Source: Minisyncoccota bacterium
Lineage (GTDB): Bacteria; Patescibacteriota; Minisyncoccia; UBA6257; JAKLIH01
DNA length: 18,067 nt
Direction: 5' to 3'
NCBI GenBank assembly: GCA_028702045.1
Contig: JAQVPP010000010.1
Coordinates: forward strand, 1-18,067
This document shows positions 15,587 to 18,067 of this stretch, piece by piece. Position 1 is the first letter of the stretch; every line of letters begins with the position of its first letter. A program made the position numbers and the translations under genes. Under the pieces are notes generated by a model. The model was not told where the DNA came from. It saw only the letters and a program-made list of their open reading frames with translations, and searched no databases.

Positions 15587-16286
15587 AATCCAATTTTTTA
15601 AAATTTATTTTAAATTCAGACACTTTAGTAAATAAAGATATTATAATTATAGCACTTACAATTATAAATAACAAGTTAAATAACAAATAACTATAGTTTG
15701 AAACTGTTAGTATGAGGTTATATATAGTATGATAAATCATAGATGTCACAATACCTGTATATAAATAAATAACTCTCCTTTTGACAAATGATAAGGCCCA
15801 GAAAAAACCTATCATACCTGAAGCGATAATATGTAGCAGGTCTGCAGTTATCATTCTCATTAAACTAATCTGTATACCTTCTATAATAAGAGTATTAGGA
15901 GCAAGGACTGCAACCAAGTTCTCAATAGTAGCAAAGCCTATAGCTGAAAATATCATATATATCATAAAATCAATTGGCTCATCAAAATCCTTGTTAAGCT
16001 TAAAGACAATAAAAACTACTAAAAACTTAAAGCCTTCTTCTAGTATAGAGACAATGGATAGGCCAAATAAATCTATAGCATAAATCTTAGACGCTAGGAC
16101 TGGGAATAAAGAATGAAATCCTGTTTGGACATATAGAGCTAAAAAAGCAGAAACTCCACCAAGCAGTATAGTGAGCACAATTCAAAAAGCAGGCTCTTTT
16201 TGTTTATAATCTCTCAATCAAAAAAAGACTAATCAAATAATCAAAGGAATAACTGCAATAAAACTTAATCAGATAGTTGTAATCAT
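15573..16286 (-). CDS. PrsW-like glutamic intramembrane protease
   Basis: A 237-residue membrane protein with about seven hydrophobic helices. Four TGA codons in the first 50 residues are read as Trp (TTIWLSF, LIIWLVFFWLRD, PAFWIV). PrsW-family marks are LRDYKQKEP (compare the family RDxxPEP), EEGFK (83-87), the GFATIEN motif (about 117-123), His152 in LLHIIASG and a late HTIYN (186-190). PrsW of Bacillus cleaves the anti-sigma factor RsiW; the substrate here is unknown, and many distant homologues have no assigned role. Its stop overlaps the Hsp20 start, linking a membrane protease to a chaperone. Promoter at 16338-16310 and a leader of about 17 nt. Confidence 0.85.
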
Positions 16287-16309
16287 TTTTTTATTTTTTA
16301 ATATATATA

Positions 16310-16338
16310 AGTATACTAGGTTTAAAAATAAAAAACAA
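16310..16338 (-). promoter_or_regulatory. Promoter of the PrsW-like/Hsp20 operon
   Basis: TTGTTT (16338-16333), 17 bases, TATACT (16315-16310) on the minus strand; start predicted near 16303. It directly follows the valS terminator. No CIRCE-type heat-shock operator is visible around it. Confidence 0.6.
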
Positions 16339-16347
16339 GGATAAATT

Positions 16348-16373
16348 AAAAAAAGACACTTAAGTGTCTTTTT
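16348..16373 (-). terminator. Intrinsic terminator of valS overlapping its stop codon
   Basis: AAAAAGACACTT (16350-16361) and AAGTGTCTTTTT (16362-16373) are perfect complements; the minus strand continues with seven T residues. The stem includes two bases of the TAA stop (16374-16372), so the gene and its terminator overlap. Confidence 0.88.
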
Positions 16374-18067
16374 AAAATCTTTCTGTAATTAATTGTTGAT
16401 TATCTTTAGAAAGAAGCTCGTAAATATACTCTGTGACAAATGGAATAAATGGATGTAAGATAAAGATTAGGTCTTTTAAAATTACATATAGTGTATATTG
16501 AGCTTGAGGTTTTAGTTTTTCATCTTGTAGATCATTTTTTAAATCCTCTATTATTTTGTCTGCAAAAGTGAATCAGAAATACTTGTATATATTTTCTAGG
16601 GCAATAGGAATGTTTAGGTTGTCCAAGTTTTCTCGTTCATGCTTTATCAATTCCTTAGTCTCTTCTATATATATAGTATACTTTTTATCAAGATTTGGTT
16701 TTTGGAAATCAAAATCTTGTATATTATATAGTACAAACTTAGATGCGTTATATACTTTATTAATAAAATTACGTGCACCTTTTAGTCTATCCTGAGAAAA
16801 AGACATGTCTTCACCTAAGGTAGTGCCCATGACCAAAGAGAATCTGAGAACATCTGCACCATATGTATCTATTATTTCTATAGGGTCTTTTGTGTTGCCT
16901 TTTGACTTGGACATCTTTTGTCCATGCTCATCTCTGACTAGTCCATGTAATAATACTTGCTTAAATGGAATTGTACCTGTCATATATTTAGAAAACATGA
17001 TCATTCTAGCTACCCAGAAAAATAAGATATCATTGCCTGTTTCCATAATACTTGTTGGATAAAACTCATCAAATGTATTTGTGGTTTTAAGGGTTGTATA
17101 TGGTCATTGTCCTGAAGAAAACCAAGTATCAAATACATCTGTTTCTTGTGTTAATTTATTTGAACCACAGTGTGGGCATTGTGCTGGCTGTGTTTTAGAT
17201 ACAATAGGAGGACAGCTAGGATTATCACAATATCATATTGGTATAGGAATACCCCAATATATTTGCCTTGAGATATTCCAGTCTTGTAAATTCTCTATTC
17301 AGTGGAAATATATTTTTTCATATCTGTTTGGAACTATTTCTATTTCTTTATCCTTGATTGTTTTTAAGGCCAATTCTTGTAAAGAAAGGTTAATGTTTGG
17401 AATTTTCTTATGTACATCTACGAACCATTGATTCATAACAAGTGGCTCTATAGGTGTTTCGCATTTATAGCAAACACTAAGTTGATTTTTTATTTTCTCT
17501 TCTTTTATATATGTACCATTATCTTTTAATATTTGGATGATTTTTTCTCTGGCCTCTATTGGTTTAAATCCTTCTAGACTTCCAGCTAATTCATTTAACT
17601 TGTTATCTAGGTTAATGATTTGTCTTTGACCTAGGTTGTGTCGTGCACCTACTTCAAAATCTACAGCTGAATGGCTTGGAGTAATCTTTAGTGCTCCTGT
17701 ACCAAAATCTATAAGAGCTGCACTATCACCTACTACTGGAATTTCTCTTTTAGAAAATGGCTCATGCACATTTTTACCTATCCAGTGTTTTAGTTTTGGG
17801 TCGTCTGGGTTAACAGCAACAGCTAAATCTCCAGGAATGGTTTCTGGTCTGGTAGTTGCTATTGTTAAAAAGTCATCACTTTGAGTGTCTATATATTTTA
17901 TATAATAAAAATATGTATCTTGTTCTATATACTTTACTTCTAGATCAGATAAAGTTGTGCGATGCTTAGGACAGTAATTACCAATACGCTTGTATTTATA
18001 AATTAGACAATCATCATACATTTTTTGAAAAGTATACTATACTAAATCAAAAATATCATCATCTAGG
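16372..18067 (-). CDS. valS: Valyl-tRNA synthetase, N-terminus outside the window, with an in-frame TAG
   Basis: About 560 codons of ValRS, which charges tRNA-Val. Seen in order: YTFQKMYDDCLIYKYKR, TTLSDLEV, the editing domain (ATTRPETIPGD, GTGALKITPSHS, DFEVGARHN), DWNISRQIYWG, a Cys-rich zinc-knuckle-like insert, DTWFSSGQWP, METGNDILFFWVARM, KMSKSKGN (16917-16894) and the anticodon-binding part ending LHPFIPFVTEYIYELL. Four TGA codons fall at Trp sites (FHWIENLQDW, IPIWYC, SGQWP, KYFWFTF). The frame contains a TAG at 18039-18037, only ten codons from the edge, between LDDDIFDLV and YTFQKMY. Starting at the ATG after it would lose the HIGH motif. The protein also stops soon after the anticodon-binding domain, with no C-terminal coiled-coil arm. 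Confidence 0.93.

Noticed and set aside
1..18067. Many apparently truncated or split genes suggesting pseudogenes or mobile-element decay
   Set aside because: Every break is a single TGA, the frames continue without shift on both sides, and the protein families are complete once TGA is read as Trp.
1..18067. UGA as glycine (code of Gracilibacteria/Absconditabacteria)
   Set aside because: The conserved columns hit by TGA are Trp sites (SSGxWP, IPxWYC, WFNxPF); Gly would break them.
1..18067. UGA as selenocysteine
   Set aside because: The codons are spread over unrelated non-redox proteins at Trp positions, at about 27 sites, and no insertion-element-like hairpin follows them.
1..18067. Assignment to Mollicutes on the basis of code 4
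   Set aside because: An LCP protein, O-antigen-type ligase, Wzx-like flippase and PrsW-like protease suit a walled bacterium; Mollicutes lack a wall. The taxonomic call stays open.

Overview
The window is a very AT-rich bacterial chromosome segment, densely packed and mostly transcribed from the minus strand. Its most informative property is the genetic code. Read with the standard code, almost every gene breaks at TGA. Read with TGA as tryptophan, eleven fragmented genes become continuous, full-length proteins, and several TGA codons fall on invariant Trp positions, such as the ValRS SSGxWP and IPxWYC motifs and the WFNxPF motif of RecG. TGG is also used for Trp. Clear gene ends are TAA or TAG only. 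The gene set (LytR-CpsA-Psr protein, polysaccharide flippase, O-antigen ligase with TPR tail, short Hsp20, PrsW-like protease, AAA_14/DUF4143 ATPase) does not suit wall-less Mollicutes. It suits a reduced Patescibacteria/CPR-like genome, but that placement is inference.

Layout. (1) 1-1301: an AbiL-type pair, a COG1106-like ATPase followed by the first codons of a possible RloB/AbiLii-like partner cut by the window edge. (2) 1408-3737: an AAA_14/DUF4143 ATPase and an RluA-family pseudouridine synthase, apparently one operon behind a near-consensus promoter with an overlapping inverted repeat. (3) 3794-3855: two tandem hairpin repeats. (4) 3856-8634: a three-gene surface-polysaccharide operon with overlapping stop/start codons, holding the ligase/polymerase-TPR protein, the flippase and the initiating sugar-phosphate transferase. 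(5) 8733-10703: a 656-residue Lys/Gln-rich protein of unknown function with a KPEQ/KQEQ tandem repeat. (6) 10757-12527: tRNA-Pro(UGG), a pair of DnaA-box-like 9-mers, peptidyl-tRNA hydrolase and an LCP protein; the last two genes overlap. (7) 12638-13076: tRNA-Arg(UCU), then a 365-base non-coding stretch with six stem-loops. (8) 13077-15215: recG on the plus strand, probably leaderless. (9) 15257-16286: PrsW-like protease overlapping a minimal Hsp20. (10) 16372-18067: valS without its N-terminus, with an in-frame TAG near the window edge.

Expression signals are unusually legible. Most promoters are TTGANN-like -35, 16-17 bp spacer and TATANT -10, sometimes with an extended TGn. Predicted leaders are 0-21 nt and no start codon has a convincing Shine-Dalgarno sequence. 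Several transcription units end in clean intrinsic terminators. Taken together the region covers envelope polysaccharide assembly and attachment (transferase, flippase, ligase, LCP), translation (tRNAs, Pth, ValRS, RluA-type enzyme), DNA repair (RecG), protein quality control (Hsp20, PrsW) and probable phage defence.
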